Assembly: GCF_003944755.1 (NCBI RefSeq)
Contig: NZ_RWGU01000051.1
Coordinates: 62,001 to 126,000 of the forward strand
Direction: 5' to 3'
Length of the DNA stretch: 64,000 nt
From: Rhodovulum robiginosum
Lineage (GTDB): Bacteria; Pseudomonadota; Alphaproteobacteria; Rhodobacterales; Rhodobacteraceae
The notes under the pieces are model-generated. The model saw only the letters and a program-made list of their open reading frames with translations, searched no databases and was not told where the DNA came from. The translations under genes were made by a program, and so were the position numbers. Below, piece by piece: positions 27,936-37,154 of the stretch; positions within the stretch are counted from its first letter, which is position 1, and every line of letters begins with the position of its first letter.

Positions 27936-28925
27936 ATGGACAAATCCGCAGGCCAAAAGCGCGCATCGCAGTTTCTTTATCCGCCGGTCGATCCCTTTGA
28001 CCAGCGCATGCTGGACGTGGGCGATGGCCATAAAATCTATGTCGAGCAATGCGGCAACCCCGGCGGCCTGCCGGTCGTCGTTCTGCATGGCGGGCCGGGC
28101 GGCGGGTGCAGCCCCGCGATGCGGCGCTATTTCGACCCGGCCGAATACCGCGTGATCCTGTTCGATCAGCGCGGCTGCGGCCGTTCGCGGCCCCATGCCA
28201 GCGTGGCCCACAACACGACATGGCACCTGGTGCGCGACATCGAGAAGATTCGGGCAAGCTTTGGTATCGACCGCTGGGTGGTCTTCGGCGGCAGCTGGGG
28301 CGCGACGCTGGCACTGATCTACGCCCAGACCCACCCCGACCGCGCGGCCTATCTGATCCTGCGCGGCGTGTTCCTGATGACCCAGGCCGAGCTTGCCTGG
28401 TTTTACGGCGGCGGGGCGGGTCAGTTCTGGCCCGATCTATGGGCGCGTTTTGCCGATCTCGTGCCCGACGACGAGCGGGACGACATGATCGCCGCCTATC
28501 ACCGGCGTCTTTTCTCGGGCGATCTGATGCTGGAAACGCGCTACGCCCGCGCCTGGGCGGCGTGGGAAAACGCACTGGCCTCGATCAACAACGAGGGCCC
28601 CGCCGGCGAGGCGCCCGCCGACTACGCGCGCGCCTTCGCGCGGCTTGAGAACCACTATTTCCGGAATGCGGGGTTTTTGGAGCGCGACGGCCAGATCCTG
28701 CATGACGTGCCGATAATCGCCGACATTCCGGCCACCATCGTGCAGGGCCGCTACGACATGGTCTGCCCGCCCGCCTCGGCCTGGGCGTTGGCCGAACGCT
28801 GGCGCCGGGCCGATCTGCGGATCGTTCCGCTGGCCGGCCACGCCCTGTCGGAACCCGGCATCAGCGCCGAACTGGTGCGCGCCACCCGTTCTGTCCAGCG
28901 CCAGGCGTCGGGATTGGGGCTGTGA
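27936..28925 (+). CDS. pip: Proline iminopeptidase
   Basis: An alpha/beta hydrolase of 329 residues that removes N-terminal proline from peptides. The oxyanion-hole block HGGPGGGCSP, the nucleophile elbow GGSWGATLAL, the acid region QGRYDMVCP and the catalytic His in LAGHALSEP are all present. LFDQRGCGRSRPH and TTWHLVRDIEKIR are hallmarks of the proline iminopeptidase family. A TATATA lies 18 bases before the ATG. The gene overlaps the next methyltransferase by GTGA. Confidence 0.94.
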   Translation: MDKSAGQKRASQFLYPPVDPFDQRMLDVGDGHKIYVEQCGNPGGLPVVVLHGGPGGGCSPAMRRYFDPAEYRVILFDQRGCGRSRPHASVAHNTTWHLVRDIEKIRASFGIDRWVVFGGSWGATLALIYAQTHPDRAAYLILRGVFLMTQAELAWFYGGGAGQFWPDLWARFADLVPDDERDDMIAAYHRRLFSGDLMLETRYARAWAAWENALASINNEGPAGEAPADYARAFARLENHYFRNAGFLERDGQILHDVPIIADIPATIVQGRYDMVCPPASAWALAERWRRADLRIVPLAGHALSEPGISAELVRATRSVQRQASGLGL

Positions 28926-29563
28926 ATGCCGCGGCCGCGCCGCGCGCGGCGCGGTTCTGGGACAGGCTGGCGGAGCGCTACGCGAAAATGCCCCTGCGCG
29001 ACCCCGAGGGCTATGAGCGCAGGCTCGCAATGACCCGCGCGCATCTTTCGCCCGACGCAACGGTGCTGGAGGTCGGCTGCGGCACCGGCACCACGGCGCT
29101 CAACCACGCGCCCCATGCGGGCAATATCCGCGCGGTGGATTTTTCCGGCAAGATGATCGAGATCGCCTGCCCCAAGGCCGCCGAGGCGGGCGTCGAAAAC
29201 GTCGATTTCCAGCAATGCAGCGTTGAGGACCTGGGCGCCGCGCCCGAGAGTTTCGACATGGTGATGGCGCACAGCCTGCTGCACCTGCTGCCCGACCGGC
29301 GCGCTGCGCTGGCCCGCTTTCACGCCCTGCTGAAACCCGGCGGCACGTTCGTTTCGTCCACCTATTGCATTGCCGGTGCGCCGCCGCATGTCCGCGCCTT
29401 GCTGCGGGTGGCCGGTCTGGCGGGCGTGCTGCCGCGAATGACCTTCCTGGAGGCCGGCGCGCTCAAGGCCGAACTTGCCGATGCCGGATTCGAGATCGAG
29501 GAAGACTGGCATCCGGGGCCGCTGAAGCCGCTGTTCATCGTGGCACGAAAGCTCAATAGATAG
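28922..29563 (+). CDS. Class I SAM-dependent methyltransferase, substrate unknown
   Basis: A 213-residue methyltransferase with the SAM loop VLEVGCGTGTTALNHA and the small-molecule-type layout (SFDMVMAHSLLHLLPD, LLKPGGTFVSSTY). The substrate is not recognisable. The GTG at 28922 overlaps the pip stop, so it is coupled to that gene. It is the last GC-rich gene before the AT-rich island. Confidence 0.85.
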   Translation: MNAAAAPRAARFWDRLAERYAKMPLRDPEGYERRLAMTRAHLSPDATVLEVGCGTGTTALNHAPHAGNIRAVDFSGKMIEIACPKAAEAGVENVDFQQCSVEDLGAAPESFDMVMAHSLLHLLPDRRAALARFHALLKPGGTFVSSTYCIAGAPPHVRALLRVAGLAGVLPRMTFLEAGALKAELADAGFEIEEDWHPGPLKPLFIVARKLNR

Positions 29564-29582
29564 TGATGTCGGCAAGGATAAT

Positions 29583-30875
29583 TCAGACGAAAAGCATCAA
29601 CGGGATGAGGAAGAGAAGCCCGACAACAACGGTAATAGGGCCAAAAATCCACTTTGGCATGAATTGCATTAGACGCTGCCAGTCTTCGAACCAACGGCGA
29701 TTACTAATATTCGTGAAGCCCGTCATATCACCGACCGCTAAAACGAATATGAAAATGATTGCGAGAGATTCGAGTGGATGACCGGCAATCAATTTGGTGG
29801 TGTTGATGATTAAAGGGGATGGCTGAACTTTTGCGATATCATTTTTATCCGCAAACCTGCTAAGCAACGTGAAAGACAATATTAACGAGAAGAAACCGAA
29901 AAATATTGTAAGAAATAGCGACGTTCCATTTGAGCGCTGACCTTGTTGAATGTTAATACTCTCTCGCGCAACAGAAAGTGAAGAGCACAAGTTTTCAACT
30001 TGATAATCATTCGGCAGTTCCCCTATTTCATTCTTATAGGCAGCTGCCACGCTTTTGAATGAGGATGCATAAGAAAGGACACCGGCTGCATTGACAATAT
30101 TATCAACGTTTCTTACTCTCTTGAATCTAATTACTGAGCGAAACAAATCAAAAAATATTCGAGCAGCAGCTTCCTTATTTTTTTCATGAATAACTATTAT
30201 GGTGTCCGTTGAAGGGTCATGATGTTGATGTTCATGTGATATGTCTCTAATGAAGAAAAACGCCTGTTCAACGTAGTCGCGCGTATCTTTGTCGTTTGGA
30301 AAGCGCCCGCCCGGCGCTTCTCGAGGAGATCTTGGCGTGAGGCTTATTAAGCCATCCCTAATAAGGGAAAAATCTACCAGTACTGGGCAGACGCCGCGAA
30401 GACGATCTTCTAGAGATTCTGTTAAACATTCGATACCAGCGGATTGCTCGATTTCTCTCTTCAATCGAACCGCGTTCTCAAGGCTTACAATGTCATTGAG
30501 AATTTCCCTTTTCACAATAACTCCCGTTCTTGAAGCAAGAATCGGATAAATGGTTCCTCTCAGATAGTCTAGTTCGGTCCCCTGCGACTTGATACGTTGC
30601 GCGTGGCATACAAAAAAGTGCCTGCCGGTTGTCCAGCCCCGAAAGAAAAGAAAAGAAAATATGCCAAATACAAGGTTCCTCACACGGTTCATTCTTCCGA
30701 GAAAGGGAAACGTGAAGTCATCGCAATACCGTTCTTGAAAAAAGACTGCGCGCTCCCCGCCGTCCAAATCCGATACGCGAACACAACGTTGCGGCCAAGA
30801 AGTTTGTCCAATTATGGAAAAAGAAAGGCGCCCAGATACCGTGGGAACCCATGCCACGAATGTTGATCCAAGCAT
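29583..30875 (-). CDS. Unrecognised membrane protein with histidine cluster (island gene 2)
   Basis: I do not recognise this 430-residue protein. A possible hydrophobic segment lies at 66-80 (RNLVFGIFSFLFF). A soluble middle part (about 90-315) contains HEHQHHD at 214-220 followed by DTIIVIHEKN, a plausible metal site. Three membrane segments close the protein (319-340, 368-384, 408-430), with the C-terminus ending in LIPLMLFV. The ATG lies 9 bases after the stop of island gene 1, so the two form one operon. The ribosome-binding site is weak. Codon use is AT-rich and unlike the neighbours. Function unknown. Confidence 0.75.
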   Translation of the reverse strand: MLGSTFVAWVPTVSGRLSFSIIGQTSWPQRCVRVSDLDGGERAVFFQERYCDDFTFPFLGRMNRVRNLVFGIFSFLFFRGWTTGRHFFVCHAQRIKSQGTELDYLRGTIYPILASRTGVIVKREILNDIVSLENAVRLKREIEQSAGIECLTESLEDRLRGVCPVLVDFSLIRDGLISLTPRSPREAPGGRFPNDKDTRDYVEQAFFFIRDISHEHQHHDPSTDTIIVIHEKNKEAAARIFFDLFRSVIRFKRVRNVDNIVNAAGVLSYASSFKSVAAAYKNEIGELPNDYQVENLCSSLSVARESINIQQGQRSNGTSLFLTIFFGFFSLILSFTLLSRFADKNDIAKVQPSPLIINTTKLIAGHPLESLAIIFIFVLAVGDMTGFTNISNRRWFEDWQRLMQFMPKWIFGPITVVVGLLFLIPLMLFV

Positions 30876-30884
30876 TCAAAAAAC

Positions 30885-31178
30885 TCAATAGTGCGTTTCT
30901 CGAATTGACTCTCTGTTTATTTTTGATTGCTTTCGATACTCAATAGTTCCGTCTCGCATAATCGAGTAAGAAATGCCGCAGTTTCCCCTCAAACTTCCAT
31001 CAACATAAGGGCCTCGAATATCTCCAACCATTGATCGAAAGGGACCCTTCGTCGCTCTCCTGTTAAGCTCATAGGCTCCAGATGAGCCGAGCATCACGCG
31101 GAGTGCCCCAACAATGAAGCCTATCCCGAGCACTGTTGCCACTATAACAAACGTAATGGAGAGTACATCATGTAGCAT
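30885..31178 (-). CDS. Unrecognised small single-span membrane protein (island gene 1)
   Basis: A 97-residue protein of unknown function. The N-terminal third is one membrane helix (ITFVIVATVLGIGFIVGAL), followed by a basic, mostly polar tail. A perfect AGGAGG five bases before the ATG at 31178 decides the start and is strong evidence for translation; an in-frame upstream ATG lacks one. It is first in the two-gene island operon. A TTGACA lies about 60 bases upstream (31235-31240) but no well-spaced -10 was found. Confidence 0.75.
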   Translation of the reverse strand: MLHDVLSITFVIVATVLGIGFIVGALRVMLGSSGAYELNRRATKGPFRSMVGDIRGPYVDGSLRGNCGISYSIMRDGTIEYRKQSKINRESIRETHY

Positions 31179-31318
31179 ACTTGACCTCCTGAACAACAAC
31201 CTATAGATTCTTTCTCCTTCATCGGCGAATCGGTTGTCAAGGGTTTCGTGTGTCGTGCTAGCGATTACGCTCTGTTGAGTCTAGTTTGTCACGTTGAGCG
31301 CTCGGCGCGTTGGTTTTT

Positions 31319-31348
31319 CTTGCGCCGGGGCGCGGTTTTGCCTATATC
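31319..31348 (+). promoter_or_regulatory. Promoter of the rimP-nusA-infB operon, heat-shock-like
   Basis: CTTG at 31319-31322, 18 bases, then CCTATAT at 31341-31347 fits the alphaproteobacterial sigma-32 pattern CTTG-N17/18-CYTATNT exactly. The same bases read as a housekeeping promoter (TTGCGC, 17, TATATC). It lies about 95 bases before rimP. Which sigma factor uses it is not known. Confidence 0.55.
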
Positions 31349-31402
31349 CCCCTCAACAGCGGCGGTTCGGCCTCCACCCCCGAGCCTCCACCGGTTTTTT
31401 AT

Positions 31403-31426
31403 GAACGGGCCGCGCGCCCGTTTTTT
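31403..31426 (+). terminator. Intrinsic terminator-like hairpin in the rimP leader
   Basis: AACGGGC pairs with GCCCGTT across a 5-base loop and is followed by a run of six T. It lies between the putative promoter and the rimP ATG at 31443. It could stop transcripts from upstream, or act as an attenuator of the operon. Confidence 0.6.
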
Positions 31427-31442
31427 CGTGCTGGGACATCCC

Positions 31443-32036
31443 ATGAGCGACCTCATCGCCAAGACTGCCATCGACCGGCGCCTGGCCGAGATCCTGACCC
31501 CCGTGATCGAGGGTATGGGGTACGAGTTGGTGCGAATCCGGCTGATGGGCGGCAAGACCAAGACCTTGCAGATCATGGCCGAGCGCGCCGAGGGTGGCAT
31601 CGAGGTGGACGATTGCGCCGAGATTTCGACCGCCGTGTCGGCCGTGCTGGACGTGGAAGACCCGATCGAGGATGCCTATACGCTGGAGGTCTCTTCCCCC
31701 GGCATCGACCGTCCGCTGACCCGGCTGAAGGATTTCGAAACCTGGGAGGGCCACGAGGCCAAGCTGGAAACCGTCGACCTGATCGACGGGCGCCGGCGCT
31801 TCAAGGGCATTCTGGGCGGGGTCGAGGACGGCGAGGTCCTGATCGAGATCGAGGGGCCGGCCGGCGAGGCGATCACCATCGGCCTGAACTATGAATGGCT
31901 GTCGGACGCCAAGTTGGTGCTGACCGACGAACTGATCCGCCAGATGCTGCGCGAGCGCAAGGCCGCGGGCATCGTGGACGACACTGAATTCGACGATATC
32001 GAGACGGACGACGGCACCGTCCCCCAGGAGGAGTGA
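31443..32036 (+). CDS. rimP: Ribosome maturation factor RimP
   Basis: RimP binds the 30S subunit and is needed for its late maturation. The 197-residue protein has the N-terminal alpha/beta domain ([27 protein letters not shown]) with the conserved [11 protein letters not shown] block, and a C-terminal Sm-like barrel. An acidic tail extends past it. The ATG at 31443 was chosen over longer in-frame forms because the family begins near here. nusA starts 4 bases after the stop. Confidence 0.95.
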   Translation: MSDLIAKTAIDRRLAEILTPVIEGMGYELVRIRLMGGKTKTLQIMAERAEGGIEVDDCAEISTAVSAVLDVEDPIEDAYTLEVSSPGIDRPLTRLKDFETWEGHEAKLETVDLIDGRRRFKGILGGVEDGEVLIEIEGPAGEAITIGLNYEWLSDAKLVLTDELIRQMLRERKAAGIVDDTEFDDIETDDGTVPQEE

Positions 32037-32039
32037 GAG

Positions 32040-33665
32040 ATGGCGATTACCTCTGCCAACCAGTTGGAGCTGTTGCAGACCGCCGAGGCGGTGGCCCGCG
32101 AAAAGATGATCGACCCCGATCTGGTCGTGCAGGCGATGGAAGAATCCCTCGCCCGTGCCGCCAAGTCGCGCTACGGGTCCGAGATGGACATCCGGGTTGC
32201 GATCGACCGCAAGACCGGCAAGGCCACCTTTACCCGCGTGCGCACCGTCGTTGCCGATGAGGAGCTGGAAAACTACCAGGCCGAGCTGACCGTCGCGCAG
32301 GCCAAGCAGTATCTCGACGACCCCAAGGTGGGCGACGAGATCCGCGACGAGGTGCCGCCGGTGGAAATGGGCCGGATCGCCGCGCAATCGGCCAAGCAGG
32401 TGATCCTGCAAAAAGTGCGCGAGGCCGAGCGCGAGCGGCAGTACGAGGAATTCAAGGACCGCGTGGGCACGATCATCAACGGCCAGGTCAAGCGCGAGGA
32501 ATACGGCAACGTCATCGTCGATATCGGGCGGGGCGAGGGCATCTTGCGCCGCAACGAAAAGATCGGCCGCGAAAGCTATCGGCCGAACGACCGCATCCGT
32601 TGCTTCATCAAGGATGTCCGGCACGAGGTCCGGGGCCCGCAGGTCTTCCTGTCGCGCACCGATCCGCAATTCATGGCCGAGCTGTTCAAGATGGAAGTGC
32701 CCGAGATCTATGACGGCATCATCGAGATCAAGGCCGTGGCGCGCGATCCCGGCAGCCGGGCGAAGATCGCGGTGATCTCTTACGACAACTCGATCGATCC
32801 CGTCGGCGCCTGTGTCGGGATGCGCGGCAGCCGCGTGCAGGCGGTGGTCAACGAGTTGCAGGGCGAAAAGATCGACATCATCCCGTGGAACGAGGATCAG
32901 GCCACCTTCCTGGTCAACGCCCTTCAGCCCGCCGAGGTGTCGAAGGTCGTGATCGACGAAGAGGCCGGCAAGATCGAGGTGGTGGTGCCCGACGACCAGT
33001 TGAGCCTCGCCATCGGCCGGCGCGGCCAGAACGTCCGGCTGGCCAGCCAGCTGACCGCGCTGGATATCGACATCATGACCGAGGCCGAGGAAAGCCAGCG
33101 CCGCCAGGCCGAGTTCGAAGAGCGCACCAAGCTCTTTATGGACACGCTGGACCTGGACGAGTTCTTTGCCCAGCTTCTGGTCTCGGAAGGCTTCACCAAT
33201 CTCGAAGAGGTCGCCTATGTCGATATCGACGAGCTGCTGGTGATCGACGGGGTCGACGAGGACACCGCCGGCGAGCTTCAGGCGCGTGCCCGCGATTGCC
33301 TGGAAGCGATGAACCGCAAGGCGCTGGACCATGCCCGCGAGCTGGGCGTCGAGGACAGCCTGGTTGATTTCGCGGGGCTTACACCCCAAATGATCGAGGC
33401 ACTGGCGGAAGACGGCATCAAGACGCTGGAAGACTTTGCCACCTGCGCCGACTGGGAGCTTGCCGGGGGCTGGACGACCGTCGATGGCGAGCGGGTCAAG
33501 GATGACGGCCTTCTCGAGAAGTTCGACGTCTCGCTGGAAGAGGCCCAGCATCTGGTGATGACCGCCCGCATTCAGCTTGGCTGGGTGGACCCCGCCGATC
33601 TCGAGGCCGAAGCGCCTGACGAGGACGACGAGGCCGGCGAGGAAGAAGCGGAGGCGACTGCCTGA
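32040..33665 (+). CDS. nusA: Transcription termination/antitermination factor NusA
   Basis: NusA binds RNA polymerase and the nascent RNA to control pausing, termination and antitermination. Its 541 residues hold the N-terminal polymerase-binding domain, the S1 domain (about 135-200), KH1 with GACVGMRGSRVQAV, KH2 with AIGRRGQNVRLAS, and two C-terminal helix-hairpin-helix repeats (about 355-510). An acidic tail ends the protein. The ATG follows a GGAGGAG at the rimP end. Confidence 0.97.
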   Translation: MAITSANQLELLQTAEAVAREKMIDPDLVVQAMEESLARAAKSRYGSEMDIRVAIDRKTGKATFTRVRTVVADEELENYQAELTVAQAKQYLDDPKVGDEIRDEVPPVEMGRIAAQSAKQVILQKVREAERERQYEEFKDRVGTIINGQVKREEYGNVIVDIGRGEGILRRNEKIGRESYRPNDRIRCFIKDVRHEVRGPQVFLSRTDPQFMAELFKMEVPEIYDGIIEIKAVARDPGSRAKIAVISYDNSIDPVGACVGMRGSRVQAVVNELQGEKIDIIPWNEDQATFLVNALQPAEVSKVVIDEEAGKIEVVVPDDQLSLAIGRRGQNVRLASQLTALDIDIMTEAEESQRRQAEFEERTKLFMDTLDLDEFFAQLLVSEGFTNLEEVAYVDIDELLVIDGVDEDTAGELQARARDCLEAMNRKALDHARELGVEDSLVDFAGLTPQMIEALAEDGIKTLEDFATCADWELAGGWTTVDGERVKDDGLLEKFDVSLEEAQHLVMTARIQLGWVDPADLEAEAPDEDDEAGEEEAEATA

Positions 33666-33685
33666 AACCCCGACCGGAGGCGGCC

Positions 33686-34318
33686 ATGACACGCGGCGGC
33701 CCGAAAGCGGCGCCCGAGACGCCAGAGCGGCGCTGTATCGCAACGGGCGAGGTGCAGCCCAAGGCGGTGCTGATCCGCTTTGTCGTCTCGCCCGAGGGCG
33801 AGGTGGTGGCCGATCTCCTGGGCAAGCTGCCCGGGCGCGGTATCTGGGTGGCGGCCGACCGGGCGGCGCTGCAAACGGCGATCCGGCGCAAGCTGTTCGC
33901 CCGCGCCGCGAAACAGCCGGTCACCCTGCCGGACGACCTGATCGAGCGGGTCGAGGCGGGGCTGGTGCGCCGGGTGATCGATGGGCTGTCGCTGGCCCGC
34001 AAGGCGGGCCTCGCCGTGGCCGGCTACGAGAAGGCAAAGGGCTGGCTGGCCGAAGACCGCGCCGCGGTGTTGATCCAGGCCAGCGACGGATCGGAACGGG
34101 GCAAGGCCAAGCTGCGCCCCCCGCGCCCGAAAGGCGCATTTATAGGTTGTCTGAGCGCCCAGGAATTGGGTTTGGCATTCGGACGGGAACATGTGATACA
34201 TGGCGCGCTTGCGGCTGGCGGACTCACTGAACGTGTAGTAGAGGATGCCGCCAAGCTTTCGGGCGTTCGCAAAGAAGACGGGGGGAAGACCTCCGGAAAG
34301 GGTACGAAGACCTTATGA
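33686..34318 (+). CDS. YlxR-domain RNA-binding protein fused to an L7Ae-like domain
   Basis: A 210-residue RNA-binding protein. The N-terminal YlxR domain shows [19 protein letters not shown] and [10 protein letters not shown]. The C-terminal half (about 95-185) resembles a ribosomal L7Ae-type fold ([20 protein letters not shown]). In many bacteria these are two genes between nusA and infB; here they are one. YlxR proteins have been tied to RNase P RNA and to transcription control in other bacteria. The stop overlaps the infB start by ATGA. Confidence 0.88.
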   Translation: MTRGGPKAAPETPERRCIATGEVQPKAVLIRFVVSPEGEVVADLLGKLPGRGIWVAADRAALQTAIRRKLFARAAKQPVTLPDDLIERVEAGLVRRVIDGLSLARKAGLAVAGYEKAKGWLAEDRAAVLIQASDGSERGKAKLRPPRPKGAFIGCLSAQELGLAFGREHVIHGALAAGGLTERVVEDAAKLSGVRKEDGGKTSGKGTKTL

Positions 34319-36807
34319 GCGATAGTGACGGCAAAAAGACACTGGGTTTGCGCGGCGGTTCGCGGTCCGGTCAGGTGAAGCAAAGCTTCTCCCATGGCCG
34401 CACCAAGAATGTCGTGGTCGAAACCAAGCGCAAGCGCGTTGTCGTGCCGAAGCCCGGGGCCGGCAAGGCCGGGGGCGCCGCCCAGGGCGGTGACCCGTCG
34501 AAACGTCCCGCCGGCATTTCCGATGCCGAGATGGAGCGCCGCCTGAAGGCGCTGCAGGCCGCCAAGGCGCGCGAGGCCGACGAGGCCCATGAACGCGAAG
34601 AGGAAGAAAAGCGCCGCGCCGTAGAGCGCCAGCGCCGCCGCGAAGAGATCGAGGCCAAGGAGCGCGAGCAGCGCGAACTCGAAGAGGCCGCCAAGCGCAA
34701 GGCCGAAGAGGAAGAGCTCAAGCGCAAGGAGGCCGAGGACGCCAAGAAGCGCGAGGCCGCCAAGCCCGCCGCCGCCGACGCACCCGCACCCGCGGCCGTC
34801 GAAGAGACGGCCCAACCCGGCGCCAAGCCGACCCCCCGCCGCCAGGAGCGCGAGCGCGACCGGGTGGAGGAACGCCCGCGCAGCAAGGGCAAGGGTGACG
34901 ATGGCCGCCGGTCGGGCAAGCTGACCGTCAACCAGGCGCTCGCCGGTGGCGAAGGCGGGCGGCAACGCTCGCTCGCCGCGATGAAGCGCAAGCAAGAGCG
35001 GATGCGCCAAAAGGCGATGGGCGGTGCCGAGAGCCGCGAAAAGGTCGTGCGCGACGTGCAGGTGCCCGAGACCATCGTGGTATCTGAGCTGGCCAACCGC
35101 ATGGCCGAGCGCGTGGCCGACGTGGTCAAGGCGCTGATGCAAAACGGCATGATGGTTACGCAAAACCAGTCGATCGACGCCGACACCGCCGAGCTGATCG
35201 TCGAGGAATTCGGCCACCGGATCGTGCGCGTCTCGGATGCGGATGTGGAACAGGTGATCGACACGGTCGATGACAAGACCGAGGACCTGCAGCCGCGGCC
35301 GCCGGTCATCACGATCATGGGCCATGTCGACCACGGCAAGACCTCGCTGCTGGACGCGATCCGCGACGCCAAGGTGGTCGCCGGCGAAGCCGGGGGCATC
35401 ACCCAGCATATCGGCGCCTACCAGGTGACCACGGACAGCGGCACGACGCTGACCTTCCTCGACACGCCGGGCCACGCGGCCTTTACCTCGATGCGCGCGC
35501 GCGGCGCCCAGGTGACCGACGTGGTCGTCCTGGTGGTCGCGGCCGACGACGCGGTGATGCCGCAGACCATCGAGGCGATCAATCACGCCAAGGCGGCCAA
35601 GGTGCCGATGATCGTGGCGATCAACAAGTGCGACAAGCCCGAGGCGAACCCCGACAAGGTGCGTACCGACCTGCTGCAGCACGAGGTGATCGTCGAGAAG
35701 ATGTCGGGCGACGTGCAGGATGTCGAGGTCTCGGCCACGACCGGCCAGGGGCTTGACGAACTGCTGGAATCGATTGCGCTGCAATCGGAGATCCTGGAAA
35801 TCAAGGCCAACCCCGACCGCGCCGCCGAGGGCGCCGTGATCGAGGCGCAGCTTGACGTGGGCCGCGGCCCGGTCGCCACGGTTCTGGTGCAAAAGGGCAC
35901 GCTGAGGCGCGGTGACATCTTCGTGGTCGGCGAACAGTGGGGCAAGGTCCGCGCGCTGATCAACGACCGCGGCGAGCGGGTCGAAGAGGCCGGCCCGTCG
36001 GTGCCGGTCGAGGTGCTGGGCCTGAACGGCACGCCAGAGGCCGGCGACGTGCTGAACGTGGTCGAGACCGAGGCGCAGGCGCGCGAGATCGCCGAATACC
36101 GCCACGAGAAGGCGAAAGAGAAACGCGCCGCCGCCGGGGCCGCCACCACGCTGGAACAGCTGATGGCCAAGGCCAAGGAAGACGAGAACGTCAAGGAACT
36201 GCCGATTCTCGTCAAGGCCGACGTGCAGGGCTCGGCCGAGGCGATCGTCCAGGCGATGGACAAGATCGGCAACGAAGAGGTGCGCGTGCGCGTGCTGCAT
36301 GCGGGCGTCGGCGCGATCACCGAAACCGATGTCGGCCTGGCCGAGGCGTCGGGCGCGCCTGTCTTCGGCTTCAACGTGCGGGCCAACGCGCCGGCGCGGA
36401 CGGCCGCCAACCAGAAGGGTGTCGAGATTCGCTATTACAGCGTGATCTACGACCTTGTGGACGACGTGAAGGCCGCCGCATCCGGCCTGCTCAGCGCCGA
36501 GATCCGCGAGACCTTTATCGGCTATGCCGAGATCAAGCAGGTGTTCAAGGTCTCCGGCGTCGGCAAGGTCGCGGGCTGTCTGGTGACCGAGGGCATCGCC
36601 CGCCGGTCGGCCGGGGTTCGCCTGCTGCGCGACAACGTGGTGATCCACGAAGGCACGCTGAAGACGCTCAAGCGCTTCAAGGACGAGGTGCCCGAGGTGC
36701 AGTCGGGCCAGGAATGCGGCATGGCGTTCGAGAATTACGACGACATCCGCGAAGGCGATGTCATCGAGATCTTCGAGCGGCAGGAGGTCGAGCGACAGCT
36801 CGACTGA
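34315..36807 (+). CDS. infB: Translation initiation factor IF-2
   Basis: IF-2 is the GTPase that brings initiator tRNA to the 30S subunit. The 830-residue protein has a long charged N-terminal region (about 80-150 is nearly all Lys, Arg, Glu and Ala, a single long helix), then the G domain with [17 protein letters not shown] and NKCDKP, and C-terminal domains II-IV. Intact motifs and length are normal for alphaproteobacteria. A terminator follows at 36830. Confidence 0.98.
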   Translation: MSDSDGKKTLGLRGGSRSGQVKQSFSHGRTKNVVVETKRKRVVVPKPGAGKAGGAAQGGDPSKRPAGISDAEMERRLKALQAAKAREADEAHEREEEEKRRAVERQRRREEIEAKEREQRELEEAAKRKAEEEELKRKEAEDAKKREAAKPAAADAPAPAAVEETAQPGAKPTPRRQERERDRVEERPRSKGKGDDGRRSGKLTVNQALAGGEGGRQRSLAAMKRKQERMRQKAMGGAESREKVVRDVQVPETIVVSELANRMAERVADVVKALMQNGMMVTQNQSIDADTAELIVEEFGHRIVRVSDADVEQVIDTVDDKTEDLQPRPPVITIMGHVDHGKTSLLDAIRDAKVVAGEAGGITQHIGAYQVTTDSGTTLTFLDTPGHAAFTSMRARGAQVTDVVVLVVAADDAVMPQTIEAINHAKAAKVPMIVAINKCDKPEANPDKVRTDLLQHEVIVEKMSGDVQDVEVSATTGQGLDELLESIALQSEILEIKANPDRAAEGAVIEAQLDVGRGPVATVLVQKGTLRRGDIFVVGEQWGKVRALINDRGERVEEAGPSVPVEVLGLNGTPEAGDVLNVVETEAQAREIAEYRHEKAKEKRAAAGAATTLEQLMAKAKEDENVKELPILVKADVQGSAEAIVQAMDKIGNEEVRVRVLHAGVGAITETDVGLAEASGAPVFGFNVRANAPARTAANQKGVEIRYYSVIYDLVDDVKAAASGLLSAEIRETFIGYAEIKQVFKVSGVGKVAGCLVTEGIARRSAGVRLLRDNVVIHEGTLKTLKRFKDEVPEVQSGQECGMAFENYDDIREGDVIEIFERQEVERQLD

Positions 36808-36829
36808 CGCGACCGGCAAACAAACGCGA

Positions 36830-36858
36830 AAGGACGGCGCCCGGCGCCGTCCTTGTCG
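36830..36858. terminator. Intrinsic terminator after infB
   Basis: AAGGACGGCGC pairs with GCGCCGTCCTT over a 3-base loop, with TTGTCGTTT beyond. The stem is strong and the T-run poor on the plus strand. It sits between infB and the 45-residue ORF on the other strand and may serve both. Confidence 0.75.
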
Positions 36859-36879
36859 TTTAGTGATATCCGTTCACGG

Positions 36880-37017
36880 TCAGGCCGCCGATTTGTCCAC
36901 CGGTATCCCGGCGTAGACGCGTTCGCCCACGCGCACCACGACCTTGCCGTCCGGCAGCTTGCGCACAAAGGCGCCCTGGACCGAGACACAGCTACCCATC
37001 GAAATCGTCCGAATCAT
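36880..37017 (-). CDS. Small conserved-looking protein of 45 residues, function unknown
   Basis: A 45-codon ORF with balanced composition and a beta-rich, hydrophobically patterned sequence (VSVQGAFVRKL, GKVVVRVGERVYAGIPV) typical of a small barrel. It is too short for standard gene finders. The start at 37017 has a G-rich stretch about seven bases upstream; an internal ATG six codons in is possible. I believe similar small ORFs sit beside infB in other Rhodobacteraceae, but have not verified it. No function is proposed. Confidence 0.65.
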   Translation of the reverse strand: MIRTISMGSCVSVQGAFVRKLPDGKVVVRVGERVYAGIPVDKSAA

Positions 37018-37154
37018 TCCTCATCCCCCATGAGTTCCGTTTCCGGAAACAATAATGGCGGTTTTTCTTCATAGATCACGCATAAAATTGTCACACTGCG
37101 CAATTTGATGACCAAATACCGTGCAAGTACGAAATAACATTGCGTAAATCTGGC

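Larger units (their letters stand above)
29564..31260. other. AT-rich genomic island with two genes
   Basis: Base composition changes abruptly. One 60-base line (29821-29880) has 24 G or C, while the flanks are near 68%. The change starts at the methyltransferase stop and ends about 180 bases before rimP. Both island genes run on the minus strand, against the neighbouring plus-strand genes. No tRNA, integrase, transposase or convincing terminal repeat is visible. Horizontal gain is the likely explanation. Confidence 0.85.

Noticed and set aside
29551-30950. CTCAATAG repeated three times in and at the edge of the AT-rich island
   Set aside because: Only 8 bases, with one copy spanning the methyltransferase stop; too short to be called an attachment site or insertion target.
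31353-33743. A 796-codon minus-strand ORF opposite rimP and nusA
   Set aside because: Antisense shadow of two certain genes.
34024-36819. A 931-codon minus-strand ORF opposite infB
   Set aside because: Antisense to infB, with the same His/Asp/Leu/Arg-rich shadow composition and no domain pattern.
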